Made by a program: the position numbers and the translations under genes. A stretch of 64,000 nt of DNA from Cornus controversa. Taxonomy: Eukaryota > Streptophyta > Magnoliopsida > Cornales > Cornaceae. The notes under the pieces are model-generated. The model had not been told where the DNA came from, ran no database searches, and saw only the letters and a list, made by a program, of their open reading frames with translations. The stretch covers positions 12,630,975-12,694,974 of the forward strand of contig CM048846.1 of assembly GCA_026545225.1 (NCBI GenBank), given 5' to 3'. This document shows positions 45,811 through 58,352 of this stretch, one piece after another. Each line of letters opens with the position of its first letter. The stretch's first letter is position 1.

Positions 45811-48800
45811 CTAGCCAGACAGGGTATGAGGTATCTTTCGTGGCACGAGCACTGGTTCATTACTCGCAGCTTTCATTGCAGCAATCTCTTCCAAGCGTTT
45901 CCATGTGGCTTCGCGTTTCAACTTAATCTCTTGCTCTCGGGCTTCATCTTCCTGAAACTTTAGCAAGCACTCCTCAAAGAGCTCAGGATCAATATCAGAG
46001 AAGATTTTGCGGACATTTAACGTTAAGCTCTGTACTGCCTGATTCCAGTGGTTTCTTGCATTTTTCTCCAAGGCAGGGAAGATAATTGGCAGTATAACCT
46101 TGCGGTTTTGTTTGATTAGGTTTTCAATGTGATCATTGTTCCACAAGAACAAAGCTCGCTCTGCCACCTGCAAATACAGGAATATAATAAAATGACAATG
46201 AAATATTTCTCTTTGAGAGAGAGTTTTAAGTGTACCATCAAACAAGAACTACTATATATTTGGTCTCATGAAATCATGCAGTGGCAGTGTCTGTCTTTCG
46301 GAGCAAAGGTACCAAGTGTGGTCCCCATTAATCAAGGGTGCTGGGAGGAGTGGTTTGGAAAAAAATAAATTAATCTCAGTCAACCATTTTTCAAGTTGGT
46401 AGGTATTCTTGTTCATCTTTAAGTTTCTGAAATGTTTAATACAGGGTTACAGCAACGAGAAAAAAGAAGGATACAACAAAGTGATTGGCTGCAAAGATCA
46501 TTAACAACTAAGAGGCTGAAGTGACTTATACTATAATTTTTGAGTTAGATTTCCAAAATGATCATAATGGAGGTGAGACAGATATCTCTCTTAAGACCTT
46601 GTCATATTGTACTTAAGGTCAGAATTTTGTGTGGGCTTTTAGAAGTTGACAGAGTCTTAGACCACTTCCTTTGTCTTCTTCACTCTTCACTATCGGGATG
46701 AAAGCTTTTGGTAGGTTACTTGGAAAAGCCACCATTGGTTTTTGGTCTGATGAAGAGGAGTGCTCAAGATTCTTTCTCATTTGCATCCAGCTTGCATCTA
46801 GGGGTGGCAATTTCCTCCGCCCCTAGTAGGAGTAGGAGCGGGTATGGTTTTTTTAAGAAAACCCGCCTAGTACCTACCCCGCCCCGACTATATATATATA
46901 TATATATAGTGACATAATTATATGAAGTGTCATTTTTTTTATTATTATTTTACTTATATAAATATAGTATACTAGATATATGGCAACCACTAAGGTTTAC
47001 CTTGTTATATTCCTCTCTTTATCTTATGACTAAAAGAGAACTCTCTCTATCTTGTGTACATAATAGATCTATAATAAAAAAATTCTTGAAGACCAAAACT
47101 GTTTCTATCTCCGTCTACATATGTATGTATGTTTGTGTCATTTTCTTTGGTCTTATATATTGGGGTTTTGACTGTAGGAGTGTTGTATCATCGTTTGGGT
47201 ACATTTAACCCAAACATCGAATTCGAAGCAAATAAAGCAAATGATTTTAAGAATTTTGTTATTCCTCTCTTTCTCTAAATGGGGCGGCGGTGGTATGCTT
47301 ACCACAAACCCGTTAGGGTTCTTAACAGGAGATGGATTGAGTACTTCCTTGATGGGGCGGGGTAGGGTTTTGGCATACCCGCCCCGTTGCCATCCCTACT
47401 TGCATCTGTCTTTGCAGTGTGGAAGCGAAGCAAGTTTGTTGGTTAAGAGGACCGTTGTCTCGTTTTGAAGCAAATTCGTGTCGTAAGGTCAACTCGATCA
47501 AGATTGAATTGGTATTGGTGTGGGAGTGCTGGAGATGTCATACGCTTGTGGTTTTCTCGGGATGTAGAGTGGAGGGAACATCCGTCTTCTTATTTTGGGT
47601 TATGATTGTATGTTTTATTCTGAAGTAAAGCCAGTTTGAAATTTGGTCACTGAGAGGGTGAAAAGAGATTGAGCAGTCGGAAGGAGTGTCTACCAGAAGT
47701 GGCAAGCTAACTTAGGTTCAAGTTACATTAGCAAGCTTGCCAACTTGCTATGAATATGAGTTGAAGGTTTTGATACCATAGCTGCCTCACACGGCCATAG
47801 TATTGTATTGACAGTTCTAACAACTATACTATCCAGCGAGTAAAACATGATACCAATTATCATACTGAGCTTCCAAAATATAGAGATATCAAAAAGGACA
47901 TGGATTAGAGATCAAGAGAAGGTGCTTGCAAGCCGTGGTGGACTTGAAACACCACACAAGGTGCAAGAACAACGATAAGTATCAAAATTGTGAGAATGGT
48001 AGAAATTAACAGTAAAATTTTGGAAAGTTGAAATGAAACCTTCAATTCCATGAAATTAGAGTCTATCAAGTTAGAATCAAAATATTGCATAAACAATGCA
48101 TTAATAGTCCAAGCATGCAATATATGGGCTGTGGATCAATCAATGTAAAACAATTAATGCTTAATTAAATATTAATACCAAATACTCATTCAGACATGCC
48201 AATGAATTGTTTATTAAAACCTGGCTGTTTATAAATCTTATCTCCTATTCCAGCCATTTGTGGTATTGTGTTGCAGTCATAGTGTTTGAAGAAGGGGTCA
48301 GATTGGGAGTTTAAATTTGAGAGGTTAATGGTACTAAATTTTCCATGCATATAAAGGTTCAAGTCCGACCTGTGGTTGTCCTTGATGGTTTCTGAAACAA
48401 TTACTTTTTCTCATCACAAGTGACTTTTTTAAGATATTAACTATCTTAGAATATCTCGGATATGTAGTTGTGAAAGATAAAATAACTAAATGATATCTCA
48501 AGTATAATTGATACCTTCTAGACCATACATCAGATATTGTGAGATAAACTCAACTCAACAAAGCCTTATCCAACCCCAAGGGGATAGCTTAATGGCAAGG
48601 CTCTCACTTCATATCCTAGAAGTTGGGAGCTCAAATCCCTTTGGGGCGAACCCCAGGGATTTTCCTAGTAATTGTCCGGTGCTTGTGGGATGGGAGGGAC
48701 TGCATATGCCCGGTGGTTGATTATGTGGGAAAACAATCATGACGGTGCAGAGCTAACTTGCTGAGATGTTACATCTTTTAAAAGTAAACTCTCTAAAGTA

Positions 48801-51800
48801 GTCGCATTAGATTTATTAGTCCCTGTTGCTTAACAGTTCTCCTTTAGCAAATTGTTTTGGGGGATACTAAAAGAAATAAAGGAGTCAATTGATATTGTGA
48901 TGAAGTAGTGATGATACCAATGAGATAGCAGTCAACTAATTTAGTCGCGTAAGACAATTCAAAGTCTACAGAAAGGAAGAAGACAGCCAAAAGAAATGGA
49001 TGGAGTTGTATGGATCCACTGCATGGACAGATTTCACCCCTTCCTTAGCATGTACAGTCCAACAGAATATACGATCTTATTAAATTTCCCAACCTCATCT
49101 CTCCCAAACATCCAAATTATGTGCATCACCAAGTAATTAAACAAAGAAGAAGACATCAAGCAAGTGCTCTGTATCCCGGAAAAGAATGAGATACCAGTAC
49201 AACAATGTTGAAGACAAAGTCAACAATCAGCTGCCATCTCATAAGCACCTAATGCAAATGAAATTAACATGGAAACAAACGTTTCAAGCATCAACATGAA
49301 AAAATGAAAAGTGGCAAAGCACTCAAGGAAATATAGGCAATAGAGAAAAGTAACTTCTTTCTCTCATAGAAATGTAGGTTTTAATGTTAAAAATTGAAAT
49401 TTAAAAATCCAGTTGAGATTTATGGTAACATTAGAAGATTCAGAATATATTTTACACTCACTCCAACACGCCAGTCTAGAATTAAATTAAAATTTCTTTG
49501 AATAATTTCAATGCATAAACTTTAAGAAGGAGATGCAGCTATGGCTCATTCTGGAGAGTCACAAGAGTTGAGCAGGGAGCCCATGTTGTCAGTAAACACA
49601 CTAAAAATCTCCAGAGTCCCTGAACTTTGCAAGATTTGTTAGGTGCTTCACACTCATCAAAGGTGACGCTGACGGAAAAATAGACAATCAGATCAGTTAA
49701 GTTTCTTGAGAATCTTAGAAGATTCAGAACATATGCTGAGAATCCTTTCCTATATCCTATATAGTATGATCAGTCAAAGTTTAAAATTAGTACTTCTCTG
49801 AGTGATTTTATAACATTAGTCACCACTTAAAGAGGAGCAGACAAACTTGGTTATACCAATCTTCTTCTGGTTTCCAAATATTACAAATTTTAATATTGGA
49901 ACCTATTTACACCCACTTCTAATACTTAGCTCAAGCAAGATTTCCAATTAAAATGTGACTTCAAATTGTATCAGTCCCACTTTTAAAATAAGCACCAACC
50001 TACCTAATTAGCTCAAATGGCTGGATGGCTGACAGAAACCAATTTTATTTCACTTGAAACTGATTCATATTTAAACAGTTTGAATGTCAAAAATTATGAA
50101 GCCATTACTAGCCTTTCAAAACAGTTTTTCAGCTTGATCCCACCATTTTTAGTCCTATGATCCTATCCCACAGTACTTTTGATTTAATTGGATCCCTGCG
50201 ACCCATATGACCAATAAATTTTTATGCTACATGATCGGTTTTACAAATTTTTACAACTTCAAATATAAATGTTATATATCCCTTTTTGGAGATCAAATCT
50301 GCTTCACTTTTTGACTTCTTAATTTGCATCTGGATTATTAATGACTTGATCTTAGTGGTGCATACGCTGCATAGCCCACCAGTGGCAGTGTAATATCAGA
50401 TTATTTCTGTTATTACCATCTGAAATATTATTTTATTATAGAAATCCAGGTGTCATCACCACAAATTACTATAGCAAACTAATGTAACTGTTTGTTTATG
50501 GAACAACACAATCAAAAGACTAATTCACTATATAAAACTTAACACCCTATTCTGTTACCCATTAATTTGCCAAACTAAAGAAGTTCATGAGCTTATTTTC
50601 TTAAGCCCATCTTTGTGTTTCTTTGTTCTACAGGTTGAGAGTCCCATCCTTCTCCAAGGGTTGCTTTAAAGGACAAGAAGAGCATACTACTCATCAAAAT
50701 ATTATGATAGACATATATCCAAGGTACAGCATGAGCACCAAACATCATCTTCCATCTTCAAAAAAGCATTAATTTTTTTTTTTTTTTGGATAAATGAGTA
50801 TTCATTGAAAGTGCCCAAAAGGGGGACGCGGCCCAGAACAACTGCACAAAAACTATAGCCTCAAACTATACACAAAAGACAAAAGAATTTCCATAGATTT
50901 ACAATTAGACCCCATAACCCAAAAGAATAGAGAACTAAGAACGGAATATCTAAACACACCCAAAGGAGACTTCACCCCATCAAAAGATCTCCTATTTCTT
51001 TCCTTCCATAAGGCTCACCATAGACAGAGAGGGGCTGTCCTCCACGCATCTCTGACTTGGAGCCGCACTCGGCACCCACTCCAAGGATCAATCAAAGCCA
51101 AAGCAGATCTAGGCATGACCCACTGAATCACGAAGATGGAACACAGCATGTCCCAGCTATCCCTAGCTCTAGGGCAGGAATTCTGATGTGTAACCAACCA
51201 CTTTTCTGATACACTCCTCTTGCAACCAACTTGAGTTAGAAGGTGGTTTCGAAATATATGGGACGTGTCAAAATTCATTCCTAAGGCATAATTTAAGGGC
51301 AATGTTTACAAGGGTTTGTATAATTTCATTATATTATTCACCATTCAGGGTGAGATTGGGTCAAATTTTCTTGGATCTGATTTCCTTACATATAGCTTCT
51401 GTTATAACGTTTTTTTTTTAAATAAAAAATAAAATCTAGAATCTGTTAAAACCTACTTTGTTAATAGGATTTCAGGGTTCCAATTATTGTGTAATTACAC
51501 ACCACATCAACAAGAGGCCAAGTTAAATTTTAGCAAGATTTGTTTTCAGTCTGCTGCTGATGGATGCACAAGTGGCCTAGAAAGGCTGCAACACACAGAG
51601 AGCAGGGGGGGAAAGGAGCAAATGCACCATTAGGCAGTTGTATTATGCTGCCTGTGCATACACAGTAGAAGTATGAGCCAAGAAAATTGCTTGCCATACT
51701 GGATGAATCTAGTCCCTAGCGAGTAGCGACAGTTTGGATATTAGAAAGAAATTAGGTCCCTAGAGAAGTTATAAAAGGATTGCACATCAATATAATAAAC

Positions 51801-53126
51801 CTGGTAAATTCTGCCGGTATATCCAGCAGCACTCTTCTATAAATTGCCAAAGAGAACAAGTGTGGGAGGAAACAAGCTAAAAGAACAATGATCAAAACAA
51901 CGAATCTGTACCTGAAAGTGTGAACTGCTCAAGCAACGAGCAACTTGGCGAAACAAAGGTACCATACAACGCTGGAACTCTGGAGGCTGAGTTGCTTCTA
52001 AGACCTCCTCCAGCTCACCTAAAAACATGACCTCCTTTGAACTATTTGTGAGAGGCCAATACTTTAATAAACCCCTTATAACAGTATCAGCAAGTTTGCA
52101 GTCTTTCTCCACAAATTGTGTGATGCAGTAAGATAACTGCTGATGGTACATGGGTATGCATTTTGGTTTGTGAAGTGGAATCAGTGCTCGAACAAGAAAG
52201 AGTTTGTGCTCTTCTTTCAGAGGCAAAGCAAACCCATTGATTATACTGCCCAAAATTTCTAACAGCTCTGCAATTCCATTATGCTTCTCAGTTTCAAAAA
52301 TAAAATGAAAGAAAATGTTGTTGATTGTTTTTCTAATGAATGGGCGGTGCACCATGAACTTGCCATATATACGGTGCAGAACAGTTTTCAGGTACTCCCT
52401 CTCTCTTGGATCCTCTGAATCAAAGAGATCTAACAACCTCACAACAAAAGAGTGATCAACGTACCGCTTAGCCAATTTTGCATCCGTCTCAGGTGATGCC
52501 ACAAACCTGAGAAGGAATTCATAAACAATTTGCAAGTGAGGCCATGCTGGGTCCATCACAGGCTCCTCTTCTTCTAAATCAAAGGCTTCTAAAACTTTGT
52601 TCTCACGAGGTTGAGCAGTGAGTGTCCTAAACAAATTTATAGATACCATCCTTACCATTTCTTGCATGACAGTTTCTGCGAATTTCCCACTTGCAGAAGT
52701 AACATAATCAACAAGCTCCACCAAAGTCTGCCTCTTGATGTCCTTTTCTTTCAAATTCTTTGTTGGGTCAGTAAAGTCAAACACAACACAGCACAAGTTC
52801 AGCTTTTTAATGAACAAGTTCTGCTTCTCGGAGTTCGGAACATCTCTAAAACTAGGCAAAGCCTCATATGAAGAAACTATTGAATCCCCGTTTACCCTTG
52901 CATTTAGACCTTGGGGGAGCTTCTTTCCATGATTCACTCCTGAATTTGAAGTAGAATTAAGAACCGGAAGAGATGTGGCATTCGAGTTCCTGGATTGATT
53001 ATTTGCTAGATCACTGCCTTTTGAACTAGTAGAAGCATACAAAGAGGAGGTAGAGGTTCCACCATCACGATTTTCACCCGACTTGGATGGCTTCCGTGGG
53101 AGCCTATTAAGTATCTGTTTGATCAT
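45811..53126 (-). CDS. PP2A regulatory subunit B' (B56 family)
   Basis: Two coding exons, 53126-51912 and 46167-45811, join in phase after residue 405 (HFQ|VAERAL) to give 523 aa, normal for plant B' subunits. The N end [17 protein letters not shown] is the typical plant B' start. A Ser/Asn-rich variable segment runs to about residue 100. The conserved B56 alpha-helical repeats follow: [60 protein letters not shown] and GELEEVLE. The C-terminal exon carries [10 protein letters not shown]' subunits direct the PP2A catalytic core to its substrates in cytosol, nucleus or organelles. The paralogue cannot be fixed from sequence alone; the gamma/zeta/eta/theta group fits. The start is the only ATG matching the family. 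The 5744-bp intron separates the last 118 residues. Confidence 0.94.
46791..47406. mobile_element. hAT-type MITE, 600 bp, in the PP2A B' intron
   Basis: The element occupies 46799-47398. Left end TAGGGGTGGCAA and right end (reverse complement) TAGGGATGGCAA are 12-bp terminal inverted repeats with one mismatch. CTTGCATC flanks it exactly at 46791-46798 and 47399-47406, the 8-bp duplication of hAT transposases. GCGGGTATG- and GGGGCGGG-type motifs recur just inside both ends. It has no transposase and would need one in trans. The perfect target duplication suggests a young insertion. Confidence 0.93.
48549..48580 (-). mobile_element. RTE-type LINE/SINE tail
   Basis: CAACTCAACAAAGCCTTATCC on the plus strand is the reverse complement of the GGATAAGGCTTTGTTGAGTTG tail seen at the 3' ends of many plant RTE LINEs. 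It lies immediately before the SINE-like sequence at 48585. Confidence 0.45.
48580..48780 (+). mobile_element. tRNA-derived SINE
   Basis: A polymerase III A-box-like TAGCTTAATGG at 48585-48595 is followed, about 40 bp on, by a B-box-like GGGAGCTCAAATCC at 48625-48638. This is the spacing of tRNA-derived SINEs. The tRNA-unrelated body continues through CCCAGGGATTTTCC and GGTGCTTGTGGGATGGGAGG to about 48780. It does not fold into a canonical tRNA in reading, so I call a SINE, not a tRNA gene. Confidence 0.6.
50772..51305 (-). mobile_element. 5'-truncated L1 LINE 3' end in the PP2A B' intron
   Basis: On the minus strand the sequence ends in a poly(A) of about 15 (plus-strand T run at 50772-50788). 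Upstream it encodes the L1 ORF2 C-terminal region: [10 protein letters not shown], then [11 protein letters not shown] after a frame change near 51015. It resembles the L1 at 25355-25860 ([19 protein letters not shown]), so both belong to related families. No target duplication was identified. Confidence 0.75.
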
Positions 53127-53127
53127 A

Positions 53128-54115
53128 ACTTCAATGAACCAAAAACTTTTCACGTGAAAACAAAGACACAACACTGACCAAAATATTTTCAATGCAAAAG
53201 ACACATCATCAATGATTACGGATGGACAAAATATCAGCAAAAGCACATGAACCCAGAGCAGCAAAACCAATTTTGAGCCAACGTTAGCAATGCACAGAGC
53301 ATCTAATCACCACAATAAGCTTCATATCCTCTTCTCCATCATAAAGCCAGATGCATGCTCCATATAATCCAAAATTGTTCCAGTCTAAATGAATGAATCT
53401 CCTTCTCATTTAAGCAGAAGAAGCCAAACCCTTTTCATATGACGAGAAATCTGAAATGCAGTAGCACATAACGAACTACCATATTAGGGGGAAAAAATGA
53501 ATTTCATATCAAGTCAACCAAAACAATAATCGCAGCTTGCTGTTTCCCTTTCTTTAACGAAAATTTGATATGATGTTCAACCTTTTAAAATCCCAGATGC
53601 AGATAGCAACTTCAAATCACATAGCACGTACAGTATCTCCAGATTACTAAAATTTAACTGCAGGATTTTGACTTTATATGGTTTTCTATATATAAGGGAA
53701 AAAGCAAGATGTACACTCACCTCATTTCTTTCTCTTCAGTTTCACACAAAAATTCACAGCTATTCAGCTAGATCAAAAGATATCAAGATCTGGGCATGAT
53801 CTATAAGACCCAGATAGTATACTTTATCGAGAATCACCTACAAAAGTATTAAATAAATAAATAAAGGGATAAAGGTTAAACAAATTCAAAGGTACCATTC
53901 ACCAATACATATATACAACACGCATATATATAGATAGAGACAAATTATAGCTGTTGATGCTTACATGAAGATTTTGCTAGCCCCGGTAAAGCCCAGCTCA
54001 AAAAAGAGAACTTTGTGTGTAGAGCCGGTGATCGAAATCTGAAAACACCCAACTGAGGAAAGGAGTGAAGGAGAGAAGAAAGATGGGGTTAGGGAAAAGC
54101 AATCTCTGATTGTTG
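53128..54115 (-). promoter_or_regulatory. Spliced 5' leader of the PP2A B' gene
   Basis: The minus strand at about 54115-53966 is a C/T-rich leader ending in a donor-like CTTCAT|GTAAGC. A second untranslated exon is bounded by an acceptor-like TTTGTAG near 53836 and a good donor ATGAG|GTGAGT at 53721. The coding exon follows an acceptor GAAG at 53129, two bases before the ATG. In the spliced form, an upstream ATG at 53725 opens a reading frame of eight codons that overlaps the main start. The exons are inferred from splice signals only. Confidence 0.5.
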
Positions 54116-54180
54116 TTGTTGTGTTGGGTTCGCTAGAATTATGTAGTTACTATTATTTTCTTTTCGATTTTCACTTTCCT

Positions 54181-57100
54181 TTAAGCTTTTTTTTTTTTTT
54201 TTTTTCTCAGGAATTTCAACCTCAAAACACGACTCCCTTTTATTCTTACTTTTTGGGTTTCTCCATTTATAGTCACTATAGAGTATAGAGTTATTATAGT
54301 CACTATAGAGAGAGAAAGAGCTAGATCATTTATTGTGACCAAAATAACCCTTAAAAGTTTTTTCCCAAAATCCACTTTTCTAAGGCATTTGTGAAATATA
54401 ATATAGCGGGCAATGCTTCACACTGACTAAATATGACGACTAAACAATGCAAAATACAGGTCATCAATAAGTAAAATGTTTCTATTTTTATTTTTTATGA
54501 TGAACTTAATAAGAGGGTCAACAGTATCTCAGATCAAGATCATTTCCACTGATAGTGATTAATTATCACTGATGATCTCGTAGACAAAATTGTGTCCGAT
54601 CAAAAATAAAGATGAGTTGTTATTGGTTGGATACACCAAGTGTAAATTATTTATTAATGGATAAAAATTTGATCTTATCTTCTCAACCTTATAAGTCATT
54701 CATGTATAATTCATGGGTTTCATTTGTGAGCTTAGCATTAAACGACGAACAAACATATTCATGTGAGTCCTATAATACATTTATGTAGAACTCACATGAG
54801 TTCCATTTGAATGTAGTTCGACTTACCATTTTGGTAAGCTTAGCACTAAGCGACTAACAAACATATCATGTGAGTATGATATAATGTCATTCTATCGTTG
54901 TTATTATATTTTTAATTGAGAGATTCACTTTTTTTGTTCACACCGGACTCGAATCCCTCCTCGCGTTCTCACTGACCCTTGATTATTCTATCATTGTTAT
55001 TTGTGTTTTTATATTGTTTAATAAGGCAAGTTTTTCACTTAAAAAAGAATTCTGGCATTTAATATGGTTAGAAATGGAAAATAGGTTTATGGAATAAAGA
55101 TACTTAGTTCAAATAATCAATGTTCAAACCACTGATACTTAGTTCAAATAATCAATGTTCAAACCACTCTTGGGCATGGTTGTGGGTTGTGATTGGATAA
55201 AGTTCTTACGTGTTTAAGGCGTGTGGACATCTTTCTATCTGAATGAGAAGTTATGAGTAACAAAGGTTGGTGGGTGGTATGACTTGATTTTGAAGTGTTT
55301 AGTAAGCTTGAGCTGTGAAAATGATTGAACCCTTGAATTCTAATTATTGTTGAAGATTGTTGGCCTATTTTTTTACTTCTTATCCTGTGTAGATTAAATA
55401 ACTAGTCTCTTCATTTGTCAAGAAAACAAGGCACATTGCATTAACCCCCAACAACAATAGGCATTTTGAAGATCCATTTTGGTAAAGAATGTTTCTGAGT
55501 GGAAAACAGAAGGAATAGCACCTAACTATTATGATGATTAGATGAAAAGCTACTTAAAATTGCTCCCAAACTTAATGGTTACGGTCGAGAATAATTACAA
55601 TACGTCCAGTATAAATATACCGATATACTGACGCAATTTCAATCTTGCGTGTATAACACATGCAATCTCAATCGTGTATGCAGAACTGAAATTCATCTAA
55701 TAGACCGAATGCATTGTTATTCTTCTTGTTATGAGGTGAATTGATCAAAGTAATGATTCCAAAAATAAAAAGATTACCTTAGACTAGACTCAACTGAACT
55801 TGTGAAAGTGCTTGTGGTTTGTTGTAATTATATGTATGCATCCGTGAAAATTAATTTCAATTTTAAAGTGAAACAGAGATGCCATGGTCTAACAACTACA
55901 AGAAGGATCATACCCGATTGAGTGGAGCAGAGCACCTAAGAAAAGATGGTGGGGTATTATTGGTTTGTTAGTTTTCAAAAATAATGAGTGGATAATTTCG
56001 GATCAGGATTATCTTTGAAGGCCAAAGTTTGAAATAAAACAAAACATTATCCAAGGAGACAGATATATAAACCTTTTTCTTTTTCTTTTTCTTTTTTTTG
56101 GTAAATAAAGACATATATATATATATATAGCACTTAGTACCAAAAAAAGATTGAAAAAAAAAAACGGCAAAACTTTTGTTTTTATAAATATGTAGTTTTA
56201 ATTATGTATGAAATCATAACAGTTTTACTGATGACGTGAGAGAGAAAAATTGGTGAAGAATATCCAAATTCAGACAAGTAAAGAGTCCCCTAACAACATT
56301 ACTCTTTTGATCATTTTCTGCAATTATTACAATTGGAAGATTCTACCTGCAATAAAGCCAATCTTGATACCTATCCGAGAAAAGAGAAGAGGAAGAAAAG
56401 CCATTTTTTAAGAGCATCGTCCTACTTGCGTTTTTAATAAGCTTTTTCTTTTTCATTAATAAAAATTTTATATTAGTAAAACGCATTGGCAAATAGGGAG
56501 TAATTAGTAGAGTACTTCTAGAGAGATTGGGAAGGTTGTGTTTCGAGTAATCTCCTAGAGACTCCATAAAGCTATCACATGAAGATCTGTGAAAATCGAT
56601 TCCAATCAAGTGGTGATCATGCAATAGATTTTGAGATATAATATTATCTAGCATCAAAAGCTAGGTGATGACATTGATTTCAATCTTAACAAGATGGTAT
56701 GTGAATGGTCTAAATTAACCTACTTTGGCTTTATCCAACAATTTCATTTTTTTTTTCTAATCTACTCTTCTTTCAATTTGTTAAAAGATGAAAAGTGAAA
56801 ATCAAATGTACTGTTATTTTTGTCAAAAGCAGAACACGTTTGATAACGTTATCGATTCATTGTTGATATTGTTTTAACATTGTTTTTATTTTTTTCTTAA
56901 ATAAAAACGCGTTTCTTGCTGTAACTTCTTATTTTTTAAAAATGGCAACAAAAAAATAAAATAAAAAGACCTACCTTACCAATCAGATCCTATATAAATC
57001 AAAATTGCAATTTCTCCACGAGGCAAGATAATCCTAACGCCTTTTGTTAATCCCCCAAGTCAGGATTTACTATGACTATTAAGAAACTTTACCAAGTTAA

Positions 57101-57299
57101 TTGACATATTTGTTTGGAAAAAAAAAACAGACATATTCAGTGTTGCCCCCATTATGAGAAGCAATAAACCACTGATGTATAAGTCCATCCACCCAATTCT
57201 CTCACCAAGAATCATTAAATGGCAACTTTATTCTAGCCAAAACAGTACTTAGAAGATTATATAATTAATAATGCTTGTAAAATCTACTGATGTAGTAAA
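54181..57299. other. Spacer with small repeats, no gene seen
   Basis: A T run of about 20 lies at 54187-54206. TAGTCACTATAGAG occurs twice near 54270-54310. AGCTTAGCA(T/C)TAA(A/G)CGAC(G/T)AACAAACATAT occurs at about 54730 and 54838. AT microsatellites lie near 56105-56130. Short open frames here have no family features. Confidence 0.6.
55099..55168. repeat. 35-bp perfect tandem duplication
   Basis: The unit starting GATACTTAGTTC occurs at 55099 and 55134 without a visible mismatch, so it is a very recent duplication. Confidence 0.9.
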
Positions 57300-58352
57300 A
57301 ATTTAGACGTCGGCATTTGTGTTTCCGCGTCGTCTCGATTTATAAATATTTTATTAAACAATTCAACTTTAACTCGACTCATTTAATAATCATGTCAGAT
57401 ACCTTCAACACTAACTCAACTTATTTATTAAACATGTTACTCGTATAACCCGTTTAATAAACATGTTTTATAATGATACAACTTATTTAATAAGCTTTTT
57501 AATCCGTTTAACTTATATCATTTTCTCCACTCCTAAAAATCTCTCTGAAGATCATATAAAAAATAAAGTATATATCAATACATAAATCTTAAAATCAATC
57601 TATATTATAAATTTTGTATCTATATATAAACGCAAAAATATACTAAAGTGATTTAACAACTAGGAAGACACCATAACTATCTCGTCCTTGCATTCTATGG
57701 CTAAATCAGTGTTGTAAACAAACAAATAAATTATAAACAATTACAATATATATAACTATGTATATATAAGTTTGTATAAAACCACAATATATGAATATCT
57801 AACGTTGTAATCTTGTTGCGATAAATCAAAATTCAACCTAATTTTTGAACGCCGTATTCGTGTGATTTACCTCAAACTCAAATTCTTTTAAGGGCTTGTT
57901 TGCATAACCAGGAGAGGAGAGAAGAAAAGAAAAGAAATGATATCATTGTTGTTTGGATAAGCTAAAGGAGAGAAAAGAAAAAAAACTATTCTAACAAATT
58001 TACTAATATGCCATAATATCTTAGGTTAGGATTCAGATGTCATAAAAAAAGTTTTATTCTAAAATGTTGTGGGCAATTTTGATATTATGAAAGTATCACT
58101 TACCAGCTATCATTTCTCTCCAAATCTTCTCATTTTTTAAAGAATAAGAAATGAGAGATTTGAAGGGATAAGTTATCCCTCCAAATCTCTCCCAATCCTT
58201 TCTTTTCTCTCCACATTAGTTATCCAAAAACAAAAACCATTATTTTTTCTTTCCTTTTCTCTCTTAATCCTTTCAAATCCATCAACCAAACGAAGCCTAA
58301 CTCGTATAGTGATCGGATCGTATTGTATTGTCGTGTCCAATTTTACCACCTC
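57300..58352 (-). mobile_element. Nonautonomous DNA element, copy B, interrupted by a MITE
   Basis: Read from 58352 downward it begins GAGGTGGTAAAATTGGACACG, matching copy A at 1389. It continues in parallel with copy A to about 57540, then extends to about 57300 with repeated AACATGTTTATTAAACGGG-type phrases that copy A lacks. A Tourist-like MITE splits it at 57892-58297. It has no coding capacity. Confidence 0.65.
57892..58297. mobile_element. Tourist-like MITE, copy 2, nested in copy B
   Basis: Ends GGGCTTGTTTGCAT (57892) and, in reverse complement, GGCTTCGTTTGGTTG (58297) form an inverted repeat. TAA occurs immediately outside both ends (57889-57891 and 58298-58300). The element is 406 bp, close to copy 1 at 9490. 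Removing it rejoins the host element in line with copy A, confirming a nested insertion. Confidence 0.82.

Noticed and set aside
48585..48640. A-box and B-box considered as a tRNA gene
   Set aside because: The intervening sequence does not form tRNA arms in reading, and a long tRNA-unrelated body follows, so a SINE fits better.
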